Shown here one piece after another: positions 25,511 through 34,550 of a stretch of DNA of 42,010 bases. Every line of letters begins with the position of its first letter. The first letter of the stretch is position 1. Source of the stretch: Sphingomonas sp. dw_22 (GTDB lineage Bacteria; Pseudomonadota; Alphaproteobacteria; Sphingomonadales; Sphingomonadaceae); the NCBI RefSeq assembly GCF_018449795.1, contig NZ_JAAVVE010000038.1, forward strand, positions 1 to 42,010. The letters run 5' to 3'. Both the position numbers and the translations under genes were made by a program. The notes beneath the pieces were generated by a model. It was not told the origin of the DNA. It did no database searches and was given only the letters and a program-made list of their open reading frames with translations.

Positions 25511-27795
25511 CCCAGGTCCGCGACAAGGAACTGCGCCTCGCGCTCGTCTGCTATGGCGGCATCAGCCTGGCCGTCTACATGCACGGCATCACCAAGGAGA
25601 TATGGCGGCTGGCCCGCGCAAGCTGCGCGGCGCGCGAGGGCGAGGGGCCCGGCGGCGTCTATCGCGAGCTGCTGGAGGAGATCCGCGAGACCGCCGGCAT
25701 CAACCTGCGCGTGTTCGTCGACATCGTCTCGGGTGCCAGCGCGGGCGGGATCAACGCGGTGTTCCTGGCCCAGGCGATCGCCACCGGCCAGTCGCTCGAC
25801 CCGCTGACCGACCTGTGGATGCAGCACGCCGATGTCGAGGCGCTGCTGGAACCGCGCCAGGCGCCGGCGCACCGCTTCGCCAAGATCTGGGCGACGCCGA
25901 TCGCCTGGATGGTCGCCAATCGCTCGAAGACGATCCACGAGACGGTGGAGGCCGGCGCCCGTGCCGAGGTGCGCCACAAGCTGGAGCGCTTCGTCCGCTC
26001 GCGCTGGTTCGAGCCCCCGTTCGGCGGCAAGCGGCTGCTCAATACGCTGATGAACGCCTTCGACGCGATGGCGAAGGGGCCGGTCGATCGCCGCCTGCTG
26101 CCCGCCGGGCAGCCGCTCGACCTGTTCGTCACCGTCACCGATTTCCGCGGCCATCCCGAGGCGCTGCGCCTCAATTCGCCGCCCCAGGTGATCGAGACCG
26201 AGCATCGCCTGGTCTTCGCCTTCACCGATCACGGGCTGGAGGACAGCGATTTCGCGCATCCGGCCGAGCTGGCCTTCGCCGCCCGCGCCACGTCGAGCTT
26301 CCCCGGCGCCTTTCCGCCGCTCACCGTCGCCGAGATGGACGAGCTGCTCGTCGAGCGCGGCGAGGCATGGCCCGGCCGCGACGCCTTCCTGGAGCATGTC
26401 CTGCCCCAGCAATGGGCCGACAACCGCGCCCAGAAGGCCGTGCTGATCGACGGTTCGGTCCTCGCCAACGCGCCCTTTCGCCCGGCGATGGAGGCCCTGC
26501 GCGAGCGCCCCGCCCGCCGCCAGGTCGATCGCCGCTTCGTCTTCATCGATCCCTCGCCCGACATGCGCTTCGATTTCTATGGGCGTCCGCAGGAACAGCC
26601 GGGCTTCTTCGCCACGATCATCGGCGCGCTGTCCGAGCTTCCCCGCGAGCAGCCGATCCGCGACAATCTGGAGCTGCTCGCCCGCCGCTCGGACCGGATC
26701 GAGCGGATGCTGGCGATTGTCGCCGAGATCCGTGCCGAGGTCGAAACCCAGGTCGAGGCGCTGTTCGGCTATACCCTCTGGCTCGACTATCCGACCCCCA
26801 AGCGCATCGCCACCTGGCGCCGCCGCTCCCAGGTCGCCGCCGCAGCCAAGGCCGGCTACGGCCATACCGCCTATGGCCTGCTCAAGGTCGACGGCGCGAT
26901 CGATCGCATCGCCCAGCTCCTCCACACCATCGGCGATCGCCACAGCCCCGAGCGGCTGCGCGAGGTCCGCGAGGCGGTGGCGCATGCGGTCCAGTCGCGC
27001 GGCGCGGACCGCTTCGGGGCGACGCTCTCCAGCGGCGCCTCGCCCCAGACGCTCGAATTCCTGCGCAGCCACGATCTCGGCTTCCGCATCCGCCGGCTGC
27101 GGCTGCTCGCCCGGCGCCTCACCGAGATCGACCTGCCCAGCTCGCATGCCGAGCTGATGCCGATGCGCGAGGCGATCTACGAATCGCTCGCCGCCTATCT
27201 CGAGCTCAACCGCTCCGACACCTTCACCGATCTGCGCGACCAGATTCGCACCATGACCGACGATGCCGGCCCGATCCTCGACGTCCTCGCCGAACGCATG
27301 GCGCTGAAGCATCTCGACGGTGTCACCGATGCGCGCCTGTCCGATGGGTTCAGCGCGCTGTCGAAGGAGCTGCGGCGCCCGATGCTGCTCGCGCATCTCG
27401 GCTTCCCCTTCTTCGACATCGCGACGCTGCCGCTGCTCCAGGGCGAGGGCATGGACGAGTTCGATCCGATCCGCGTCGATCGCATCGCTCCCGACGATGC
27501 CTGCTCGATCCGCAAGGGCGGCGCGGAGACGACGCTGAAGGGCATCCAGTTCAACAGCTTCGGCGCCTTCTTCAGCCGCGCCTATCGCGAGAACGACTAT
27601 CTCTGGGGCCGTCTCCACGGCGCCGAGCGGCTGATCGACATCGTGCTCTCCACCCTGCCCCTCGACAGCCGCATCCCCGACGAACGCGTCGCCGCCATCA
27701 AGCGCCGCGCCTTCCATGCGATCCTCGACGAGGAGGAGCCGCGCCTCCAGGCGATCCCCGGCCTGTTCCGCGAACTGCGCGCGGAAATCGGGTGA
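25507..27795 (+). CDS. Large patatin-like phospholipase-family protein
   Basis: 762-residue protein of the long patatin type (DUF3376-like C-terminus). The oxyanion-hole region is LALVCYGGISLAVYMHG (about 11-27), the nucleophile elbow GASAG has S78, and the catalytic Asp is D315 in LIDGSVLANAPF. The remaining half is helical and lacks a recognisable second domain. It is expected to hydrolyse acyl lipids; the substrate is unknown. The start must be the TTG at 25507, because the first ATG (about codon 25) would remove the oxyanion loop. TTGA overlap with the EEP gene indicates coupling. Confidence 0.87.
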   Translation: MTQVRDKELRLALVCYGGISLAVYMHGITKEIWRLARASCAAREGEGPGGVYRELLEEIRETAGINLRVFVDIVSGASAGGINAVFLAQAIATGQSLDPLTDLWMQHADVEALLEPRQAPAHRFAKIWATPIAWMVANRSKTIHETVEAGARAEVRHKLERFVRSRWFEPPFGGKRLLNTLMNAFDAMAKGPVDRRLLPAGQPLDLFVTVTDFRGHPEALRLNSPPQVIETEHRLVFAFTDHGLEDSDFAHPAELAFAARATSSFPGAFPPLTVAEMDELLVERGEAWPGRDAFLEHVLPQQWADNRAQKAVLIDGSVLANAPFRPAMEALRERPARRQVDRRFVFIDPSPDMRFDFYGRPQEQPGFFATIIGALSELPREQPIRDNLELLARRSDRIERMLAIVAEIRAEVETQVEALFGYTLWLDYPTPKRIATWRRRSQVAAAAKAGYGHTAYGLLKVDGAIDRIAQLLHTIGDRHSPERLREVREAVAHAVQSRGADRFGATLSSGASPQTLEFLRSHDLGFRIRRLRLLARRLTEIDLPSSHAELMPMREAIYESLAAYLELNRSDTFTDLRDQIRTMTDDAGPILDVLAERMALKHLDGVTDARLSDGFSALSKELRRPMLLAHLGFPFFDIATLPLLQGEGMDEFDPIRVDRIAPDDACSIRKGGAETTLKGIQFNSFGAFFSRAYRENDYLWGRLHGAERLIDIVLSTLPLDSRIPDERVAAIKRRAFHAILDEEEPRLQAIPGLFRELRAEIG

Positions 27796-27857
27796 GGCTG
27801 GCAAAGCGCGGCCCGGCAGCTTAGAGTCGAGCCGTCCAAGGCAAGGAAGGGAGCGGA

Positions 27858-28199
27858 ATGCGGTTTTTGAAGGTGCTGTTCTGGCTCCTGCTCGGCGGTC
27901 TGGTCGCCGGGTTCGTGATCTACAATGGCGACGAGCGGGTGAATATCCGCCTCTGGGGCGGCCTGATCGCCGATTTCAGCCTGCCGCTGCTGGTGATCCT
28001 CGTCTTCCTCGCCGGCTTCCTGCCCTCGCTGGTCGCCTATCAGACGATGCGCTGGCGGATGCGGCAGCGCTTCGCCGGGCTCGAGCGCGCGCTTGCCGAT
28101 CTCCGCGCGGTCAATCCACCCGCCGCCAACCCTTCCTGGGAAGCGATCTCCGGCGATGCTCCGGCCGCCCCGCCGCTGATCGGGGAGGCGCAGCCATGA
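27858..28199 (+). CDS. LapA-like small membrane protein (DUF1049)
   Basis: 113-residue protein with two transmembrane helices (VLFWLLLGGLVAGFVIYNG and LPLLVILVFLAGFLPSLVAY) followed by a basic, then helical cytoplasmic tail (QTMRWRMRQRFAGLERALADL). This fits the LapA/YciS type, which in E. coli works with LapB in controlling lipopolysaccharide synthesis. No lapB is adjacent here; the neighbour is pyrF, overlapping by 4 nt (ATGA), a frequent alphaproteobacterial arrangement. AAGGAAGGGAG precedes the ATG. Confidence 0.8.
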   Translation: MRFLKVLFWLLLGGLVAGFVIYNGDERVNIRLWGGLIADFSLPLLVILVFLAGFLPSLVAYQTMRWRMRQRFAGLERALADLRAVNPPAANPSWEAISGDAPAAPPLIGEAQP

Positions 28200-28870
28200 G
28201 CTCGCGGATCTTCGTCGCGCTCGACACGCCCGATCTGGCGCTGGCCAAGACGCTCGCCCGGCGGGTCCACCACCATGTCGGCGGGATCAAGCTGGGTCTC
28301 GAATTCTTCATGGCCAATGGCCGTCACGGCGTCCACGAAATGGCCGAGATCGGCCTGCCGATCTTCCTCGACCTCAAGTTCCACGACATTCCCAACACCG
28401 TCGCCAAGGCGGTGCAGGCGCTGCGGCCGCTGGAGCCGGCGATCCTCACCGTCCACGCCGCCGGCGGTCGCGCGATGCTGGAGGATGCCAAGGCTGCGGC
28501 GCCCGCCGGTACCAAGGTCGTCGCGGTGACGATGCTCACCAGCCTGGACGACCGCGATCTCGTCTCGATCGGCCTGGTGCCCGATCCGCACGAGCAGGTG
28601 ATGCGCCTGGCCGAGCTCGCCAAATCCGCCGGCGTCGACGGCATCGTCTGCTCGGGTGAGGAAGTCGCCTCGGCAAAGGCGCTCTGGCCGCAGGGTTTCT
28701 TCGTCGTCCCCGGCGTCCGCCCGGCCAACGGCCATGCCGGCGACCAGAAGCGCGTCGTCACGCCGCGCGCCGCGATCGACGCCGGCGCCTCGATCCTGGT
28801 GGTCGGCCGCCCGATCACCCAGGCCGAAGACCCCGACCAGGCCGCGCGTGCGATCGAGGCGACGCTTTAA
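28196..28870 (+). CDS. pyrF: Orotidine 5'-phosphate decarboxylase
   Basis: Last step of UMP synthesis, 224 residues. Motifs include IFVALDTPDL, GGIKLGLEFFMANG, the catalytic FLDLKFHDIPNTVAKA (D-x-K-x-x-D tetrad) and VVGRPITQAEDP. I chose the ATG at 28196, which overlaps the lapA-like stop; homology starts right after it. A GC-rich hairpin follows 21 nt after the stop. Confidence 0.96.
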   Translation: MSSRIFVALDTPDLALAKTLARRVHHHVGGIKLGLEFFMANGRHGVHEMAEIGLPIFLDLKFHDIPNTVAKAVQALRPLEPAILTVHAAGGRAMLEDAKAAAPAGTKVVAVTMLTSLDDRDLVSIGLVPDPHEQVMRLAELAKSAGVDGIVCSGEEVASAKALWPQGFFVVPGVRPANGHAGDQKRVVTPRAAIDAGASILVVGRPITQAEDPDQAARAIEATL

Positions 28871-28891
28871 GGAAGCCCGCCGCTTTAGATT

Positions 28892-28912
28892 CCCCTCCCT
28901 TGCGGGGAGGGG
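28892..28912. terminator. Solo CCCCTCCC/GGGAGGGG hairpin between pyrF and the SDR gene
   Basis: Perfect 8-bp stem with 5-nt loop TTGCG between convergent genes. It has the same arm sequence as the repeats at trpB/trpA and accD/folC, so it looks like a single arm of that family. It could serve as a two-way terminator but has no T-run. Confidence 0.6.
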
Positions 28913-28933
28913 AGCGTTAAATGTCGATCCGTC

Positions 28934-29671
28934 CTAGCCGTTGATCGCCGCGAACACCGCGTCGTAATCGCCGCGCGCCTCGGCGAAGCGCAGGAACTTG
29001 ACGCGCTCGACCAGCACTTCCTTCTCGCCCTTGCCCAGCAGCTCGACCGCCTCGCGGATATAGTCGGCGAGCGGCATCGAGCGCGGATCCTGGTCCTGCC
29101 CCGGCATCAGCGTGGTGGCGACGGCCGGCGGCGCGATCTCGATCACGTCCACGTTCGTCTCGCGAAGCTGGTGGCGCAGCGACTGGCTGTAGCTGTGGAT
29201 CGCCGCCTTCGTCGCCGAATAGGTCGGCGTCATCGTCAGCGGCACGAAGGCGAGGCCCGACGAAACCGTCATCACCGCCGCGCGCGGCTGCTTCAGCAGA
29301 TGCGGCAGCAGCGCCGCGTTGAGTCGGATCGGCCCCAGCAGGTTGGTGGCGATCGTCGCCTCGGCATCGTCCAGATAGGTGCCGTCGACCAGCGTCTCCG
29401 CGCGCATGATCCCGGCATTGTGGAGGATCGCATTGAGCGCAGGATGGGTCTCGACCACCGAAGCGGCGAAGCGCGCGATGTCCGCCGCGTCGCCCACGTC
29501 GAGCGTCGCGATCGCCATGCCCGGATTGGCGGCGGCGACTTGCTGCAACGCATCGGCGCGGCGACCGGCGATGATCACCTGGTTGCCCAGCGCGTGCAGC
29601 GCTTCGGCCAGGCCCTTGCCGATGCCCGATCCGCCGCCGGTGATGAGAATGGTGTTGCCCGTCATTTCCAT
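28934..29671 (-). CDS. Short-chain dehydrogenase/reductase (DltE-like)
   Basis: 245-residue classical SDR. The cofactor motif TGGGSGIG is at 11-18, HNAGIMRAE has N85, and the catalytic set is S137/S138, Y151 and K155 (TYSATKAAIH). The substrate is unknown. AAGGAG lies 7 nt before the ATG at 29671, which settles the start; an in-frame extension to 29740 is not supported. It is divergent from an HxlR-type regulator, a common arrangement in which the regulator controls the oxidoreductase (inference). Confidence 0.88.
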   Translation of the reverse strand: MEMTGNTILITGGGSGIGKGLAEALHALGNQVIIAGRRADALQQVAAANPGMAIATLDVGDAADIARFAASVVETHPALNAILHNAGIMRAETLVDGTYLDDAEATIATNLLGPIRLNAALLPHLLKQPRAAVMTVSSGLAFVPLTMTPTYSATKAAIHSYSQSLRHQLRETNVDVIEIAPPAVATTLMPGQDQDPRSMPLADYIREAVELLGKGEKEVLVERVKFLRFAEARGDYDAVFAAING

Positions 29672-29775
29672 GGTTCTGCTCCTTGGGTCAGCTTCTGGAC
29701 GGCAAATAGGGTAGCATGGTATCCGTTGGGGAGTAGGCACCCGATATATTCATACGCACCTTTTGGAAACCGATC
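29672..29775. promoter_or_regulatory. Divergent control region SDR / HxlR
   Basis: 104-bp spacer, locally AT-rich (CCGATATATTCATACG at 29741-29756). It must hold both promoters and probably the HxlR operator. GGTGC-type half sites occur around the AT-rich core, but I could not define a clean dyad. Confidence 0.4.
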
Positions 29776-30162
29776 ATGCATATCGTCCACGATTATCCCA
29801 CCGATCTCGATCCGCGCGTCGAGGCGCTGGTCACCGAGACCATCGGCCGCGTCGCCGACAAATGGACGATGATCGTGCTCGAAGTGCTCACCGAACATGG
29901 CGAGCTGCGCTTCTCGAAGCTGCGCGCGCTGTGCGAGGGGATCAGCCAGAAGATGCTCACCCAGACGGTGCGCCAGATGGAGCGCGACGGGCTGCTGATC
30001 CGCACCGTCCATCCGGTCATCCCGCCGCGCGTCGAATATCGCCTCACCGATCTGGGCGACAGCCTGAGCGAGGCGTTCTGCGGCGTCTGGGTATGGGCGG
30101 CGCGCAATCTCGATCGGATCGAGGCGTCACGCGCGGCGTTCGACGGGCGCGACGCCGCCTGA
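29776..30162 (+). CDS. HxlR-family transcriptional regulator
   Basis: 128-residue winged-helix regulator. The core reads IGRVADKWTMIVLEVLTEHGELRFSKLRALCEGISQKMLTQTVRQMERDGLL and VEYRLTDLGDSL, matching HxlR proteins. The conserved N-terminal Cys used for redox or electrophile sensing in YodB/HypR-type members is replaced (DPRVEALV), so thiol sensing in that manner is unlikely. It probably controls the divergent SDR gene and itself. Confidence 0.9.
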   Translation: MHIVHDYPTDLDPRVEALVTETIGRVADKWTMIVLEVLTEHGELRFSKLRALCEGISQKMLTQTVRQMERDGLLIRTVHPVIPPRVEYRLTDLGDSLSEAFCGVWVWAARNLDRIEASRAAFDGRDAA

Positions 30163-30203
30163 GCCCTTGCCAAAGCCGGCCCGGCATCGGAGAGAGCGCG
30201 GCC

Positions 30204-30719
30204 ATGCCCGACATCGCCACGATCCGCATCGCCACCCGCGACGATCTGCCCGCGCTTCATCCGGTGATCGAACGCGCCTATCGCGGCGAGACCGCGCGGC
30301 AGGGCTGGACGCATGAGGCCGATCTGATCCTGGAGGAGCCGCGCACCGATCTCGCCGCGCTTGCGGGAATCGTCGCCGATTCCGCCCAGCGGCTGCTGCT
30401 CGCCGAGGCGGAGGGGCGCCCGATCGGCTGCGTTCAGGTGAGCGACAAGGGCGACGAGCTCGCCTATCTCGGCCTGCTCTGCGTCGATCCGACGCTGCAG
30501 ACGGGCGGACTCGGCAAGCAGCTCCTGTCCGCCGCCGAGGATATCGCCCGCGAAGCCTTCGGCGCGCGGAGGATGGAAATGACCGTGATCGACCGCCGTA
30601 CGCCGCTGATCGCCTTCTACGAACGCCGCGGCTATGTGGTGTCGGGCGAGAAGCGCGACTTCCCGGTCCCGCTCGATCCGCCGCTGTTCATGGATGTGCT
30701 GGTCAAGGATCTCGGCTGA
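30204..30719 (+). CDS. GNAT family N-acetyltransferase
   Basis: 171-residue GNAT protein. Motif A is LGLLCVDPTLQTGGLGKQLL (Q-x-x-G-x-G/A pattern), followed by MTVIDRRTPLIAFYERRGYV. The acceptor is unknown. It starts at the ATG 30204 after GGAGAGAG, and its stop shares bases with the trpF ATG (TGATG), so it heads the trpFBA-accD-folC run and is probably co-expressed with it. Confidence 0.88.
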   Translation: MPDIATIRIATRDDLPALHPVIERAYRGETARQGWTHEADLILEEPRTDLAALAGIVADSAQRLLLAEAEGRPIGCVQVSDKGDELAYLGLLCVDPTLQTGGLGKQLLSAAEDIAREAFGARRMEMTVIDRRTPLIAFYERRGYVVSGEKRDFPVPLDPPLFMDVLVKDLG

Positions 30720-31344
30720 TGCCCGTCACCGCCAAGATCTGCGGCCTTTCGACGCCCGAAACGCTGGATGCCGCCGTCGCCGGCGGTGCGAGCCATGTCG
30801 GGTTCGTCTTCTTCCCACCCTCGCCGCGCAATATCGGCTTCGATCAGGCGCGGGCGCTGGCCAGCCATGTCCCGTCCCATGTCACCAAGGTCGGCGTGTT
30901 CGTCGATCCCGACGAGGCGATGTTGAACGCCGCGATCGCCACCGGCCTCGACGCGGTCCAGCTCCACAAGGTCACGCCCGAACGCGCAGCGGCCATCCGC
31001 TCACGCATTCCGGTGTGGGTCGCGGTGGCCGTCAAGACCAGCGCCGATCTCGCCGCCGCCACGCCCTTCATCGGCGCCGCGGATCGCATCCTGTTCGACG
31101 CCAGGACGCCGGACAATGCCGCGCTTCCCGGCGGCATGGGCCTGCGCTTCGACTGGACGCTGCTCCAATCGCATCGCCACACGCTTCCCTGGGCACTCTC
31201 GGGCGGCCTCGATCCCGCCAACGTCGCCGAGGCGATCCGCGTCACCGGCGCCTCGCTGGTCGATGTCTCTTCGGGCGTGGAAAGCGCGCCGGGCGTCAAG
31301 GATGTGGACAAGATCGCCGCATTCCTTAAGGCGGTTGCCTCGTT

Positions 31345-31348
<4 letters not shown>
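30719..31348 (+). CDS. trpF: Phosphoribosylanthranilate isomerase
   Basis: TIM-barrel enzyme of tryptophan synthesis, 209 residues. [35 protein letters not shown] contains the catalytic Cys; the catalytic Asp lies in ILFDARTP, and the phosphate site is [14 protein letters not shown] and [14 protein letters not shown]. The ATG overlaps the GNAT stop by one base, and its own stop overlaps trpB by 4 nt. Confidence 0.96.
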
Positions 31349-32577
<1,229 letters not shown>

Positions 32578-32592
32578 GCACTTTGGATCAAA

Positions 32593-32726
32593 CCCCTCCC
32601 CTTCAGGGGAGGGGCAAGGGGTGGGGTAGCGGCGAGCGGGGCTCGATGCCCCGGTCGGCGCTATGCGCCGAGCGAGCCGCTACGCGTCTCGCACCCACCC
32701 CCATCCCCTCCCTTGAAAGGGAGGGG
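32593..32726. repeat. Palindromic element filling the trpB-trpA spacer
   Basis: Terminal hairpins at 32593-32614 and 32705-32726 (CCCCTCCC-N6-GGGAGGGG) are inverted copies that differ by a paired T:A to C:G change. Inside lie a GGGGC-TCGAT-GCCCC hairpin (32638-32652) and CGGCGC-TAT-GCGCCG (32656-32670). The interior matches the reverse complement of the accD-folC element, so both are copies of one element in opposite orientation. No coding capacity. Confidence 0.9.
32719..32726 (+). promoter_or_regulatory. trpA ribosome binding site in the repeat arm
   Basis: GGGAGGGG ends 5 nt before ATG 32732 and 8 nt before ATG 32735. It is the distal half of the terminal hairpin, so the same bases act as stem and as ribosome site. 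Confidence 0.6.
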
Positions 32727-32731
32727 CTTAT

Positions 32732-33523
32732 ATGATGACCCGTCTCTCCACCGCTTTCCCGGCCGATCGCGCCGCGCTCGTCACCTTCGTCACCGCCGGC
32801 GATGGCCCCACCGCCGAAGTTCTCGACGCCCTGGTCTCCGGCGGCGCCGATGTGATCGAGCTCGGCATGCCCTTCACCGATCCGATGGCCGACGGCCCCG
32901 CGATCCAGGCCGCCAACCTGCGCAGCCTGGCCGCGGGCACGCGCACCGCCGATGTGCTCGCCATCGCCGCCGCCTTCCGCCGGCGTCACCCGAACGTGCC
33001 GCTCGTGCTGATGGGCTATGCCAACACGATGACGCGCCCCACCCCCGCCGAGTTCGCTGCCAAGGCGGGGCAGGCGGGCGTCGACGGCATCATCTGCGTC
33101 GATATCCCGCCCGAGGAGGCCGACACGCTCGCCCCCTTCGGCGAGCACGGCCTCAGCGTCATCCGCCTCGCCACCCCGACCACCGACAAAGCCCGGCTCC
33201 CCGCCGTGCTCGAAGGCGCCTCGGGCTTCCTCTATTATGTCTCGGTCGCCGGCATCACCGGGCTGCAACAGGCCGCGCAGTCCTCGATCGAGGACGCCGT
33301 CGCGCATCTGAAGGCCGCGACCGACCTCCCCGTCGCGGTCGGCTTCGGCGTCCGCACCCCCGAACAGGCCGCCGCGATCGGCCGCGTCGCCGATGGCGTC
33401 GTGGTGGGCTCGGCGATCGTCGAGTTGGTCGGCCGGCACGGCACCGATGCGCCCGCCGCCGTCCGCGCCTATATCCAATCCCTATCCGCGGCGCTCGCCG
33501 TCGCACGCAAGGAAGTCCGATGA
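32732..33523 (+). CDS. trpA: Tryptophan synthase alpha chain
   Basis: TIM-barrel subunit cleaving indole-3-glycerol phosphate, 263 residues. Catalytic E43 and D54 are in VIELGMPFTDPMADGP; GFLYYVSVAGITG and VGFGVRTPEQAAAI are further signatures. Two adjacent ATGs (32732, 32735) are both usable. Its stop overlaps accD by 4 nt (ATGA). The ribosome site derives from the preceding palindromic element. Confidence 0.96.
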   Translation: MMTRLSTAFPADRAALVTFVTAGDGPTAEVLDALVSGGADVIELGMPFTDPMADGPAIQAANLRSLAAGTRTADVLAIAAAFRRRHPNVPLVLMGYANTMTRPTPAEFAAKAGQAGVDGIICVDIPPEEADTLAPFGEHGLSVIRLATPTTDKARLPAVLEGASGFLYYVSVAGITGLQQAAQSSIEDAVAHLKAATDLPVAVGFGVRTPEQAAAIGRVADGVVVGSAIVELVGRHGTDAPAAVRAYIQSLSAALAVARKEVR

Positions 33524-34380
33524 GCTGGATCAGCCGCGTCCGCAACGCGCTCGCCTATGTCACCACCAAGGGCGGCGCCTCTCCCGATACGCTCTGGCAC
33601 AAGTGCAAGGGCTGCGGGCAGATGGTGTTCATCAAGGAGCTGGAGGACAATCTCTATGTCTGTCCGCATTGCGAGCATCACGAGCGGATCGGTCCGTCGC
33701 TACGCTTCCAATATCTGTTCGATGAGGGTAGCCACACCGTCCTGACCAGCCCCCGCGTGGTCGACGATCCGCTCAAGTTCCGCGACCAGAAGCCCTATCC
33801 GGCACGGCTCAAGGCGGCGCGCGCCGCGACCGGCGAGCCCGATGCCTTCCTGAACGCGAGCGGCACCATCCTTGGCCACAAGGCCGTGGTGGGGGTCCAG
33901 GATTTCGCCTTCATGGGCGGATCGATGGGCCAGGCGGTGGGCGAGGCGTTCATCGCCGGCGTCGAGGCCGCAATCGCCGCCCGCGTGCCCTATATCGTCT
34001 TCACTGCCTCGGGTGGCGCGCGCATGCAGGAGGGCATCCTGAGCCTGATGCAGATGCCGCGCACCACCGTCGCGATCGAAATGCTCCACGATGCGGGCCT
34101 GCCCTATATCGTCGTGCTGACCGACCCCACCTCGGGCGGCGTGATGGCGGCCTATGCGATGCTGGGCGACGTCCAGATCGCCGAGCCGCGCGCGACCCTC
34201 GCCTTCACCGGCCGCCGCGTGATCGAGAACACCATTCGCGAAAAACTGCCCGACGATTTCCAGACCTCGGAATATTATCGCGAGCACGGCCTGGTCGACA
34301 TGGTCACGCACCGCAAGGAACTGCGCGAGACGCTCGGCCAGCTCATCGGGCTGCTGTGCGAAGCGAAGAAGGCGGCGTGA
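33520..34380 (+). CDS. accD: Acetyl-CoA carboxylase carboxyltransferase subunit beta
   Basis: 286-residue beta subunit of the carboxyltransferase for fatty acid synthesis. The zinc ribbon uses C29, C32, C48 and C51 (CKGCG, CPHC). The crotonase-fold core has GGSMGQAVGEAF, FTASGGARMQEG and DPTSGGVMAAYAMLGD. The trpA-accD-folC order is the standard one in many proteobacteria. The ATG overlaps the trpA stop. Confidence 0.97.
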   Translation: MSWISRVRNALAYVTTKGGASPDTLWHKCKGCGQMVFIKELEDNLYVCPHCEHHERIGPSLRFQYLFDEGSHTVLTSPRVVDDPLKFRDQKPYPARLKAARAATGEPDAFLNASGTILGHKAVVGVQDFAFMGGSMGQAVGEAFIAGVEAAIAARVPYIVFTASGGARMQEGILSLMQMPRTTVAIEMLHDAGLPYIVVLTDPTSGGVMAAYAMLGDVQIAEPRATLAFTGRRVIENTIREKLPDDFQTSEYYREHGLVDMVTHRKELRETLGQLIGLLCEAKKAA

Positions 34381-34391
34381 GGCAAGTTTAG

Positions 34392-34537
34392 CCCCTCCCT
34401 TTCAAGGGAGGGGTTGGGGGTGGGTGCGCGCGCCGGCGCGCGCAAGAGACTCATCCTCGCTCGTACAGCGTCGGTCGAGGCATCGAGCCTCGGCCGCCGC
34501 TTGACCCACCCCTTTCCCCTCCCTTGAAAGGGAGGGG
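34392..34537. repeat. Palindromic element filling the accD-folC spacer
   Basis: Perfectly inverted 22-nt terminal hairpins at 34392-34413 and 34516-34537 (CCCCTCCC-N6-GGGAGGGG) flank an interior with an 18-nt GC palindrome (34426-34443) and a CGAGGC-ATCGA-GCCTCG hairpin (34476-34492). The right terminal hairpin is identical to that of the trpB-trpA element. The rest is homologous to that element in reverse orientation. Confidence 0.9.
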
Positions 34538-34550
34538 CTGGATTGTCTCG

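Noticed and set aside
25474..27804. 776-codon minus-strand open frame opposite the patatin gene
   Set aside because: The plus strand has the catalytic patatin motifs; the minus frame has none and no ribosome site.
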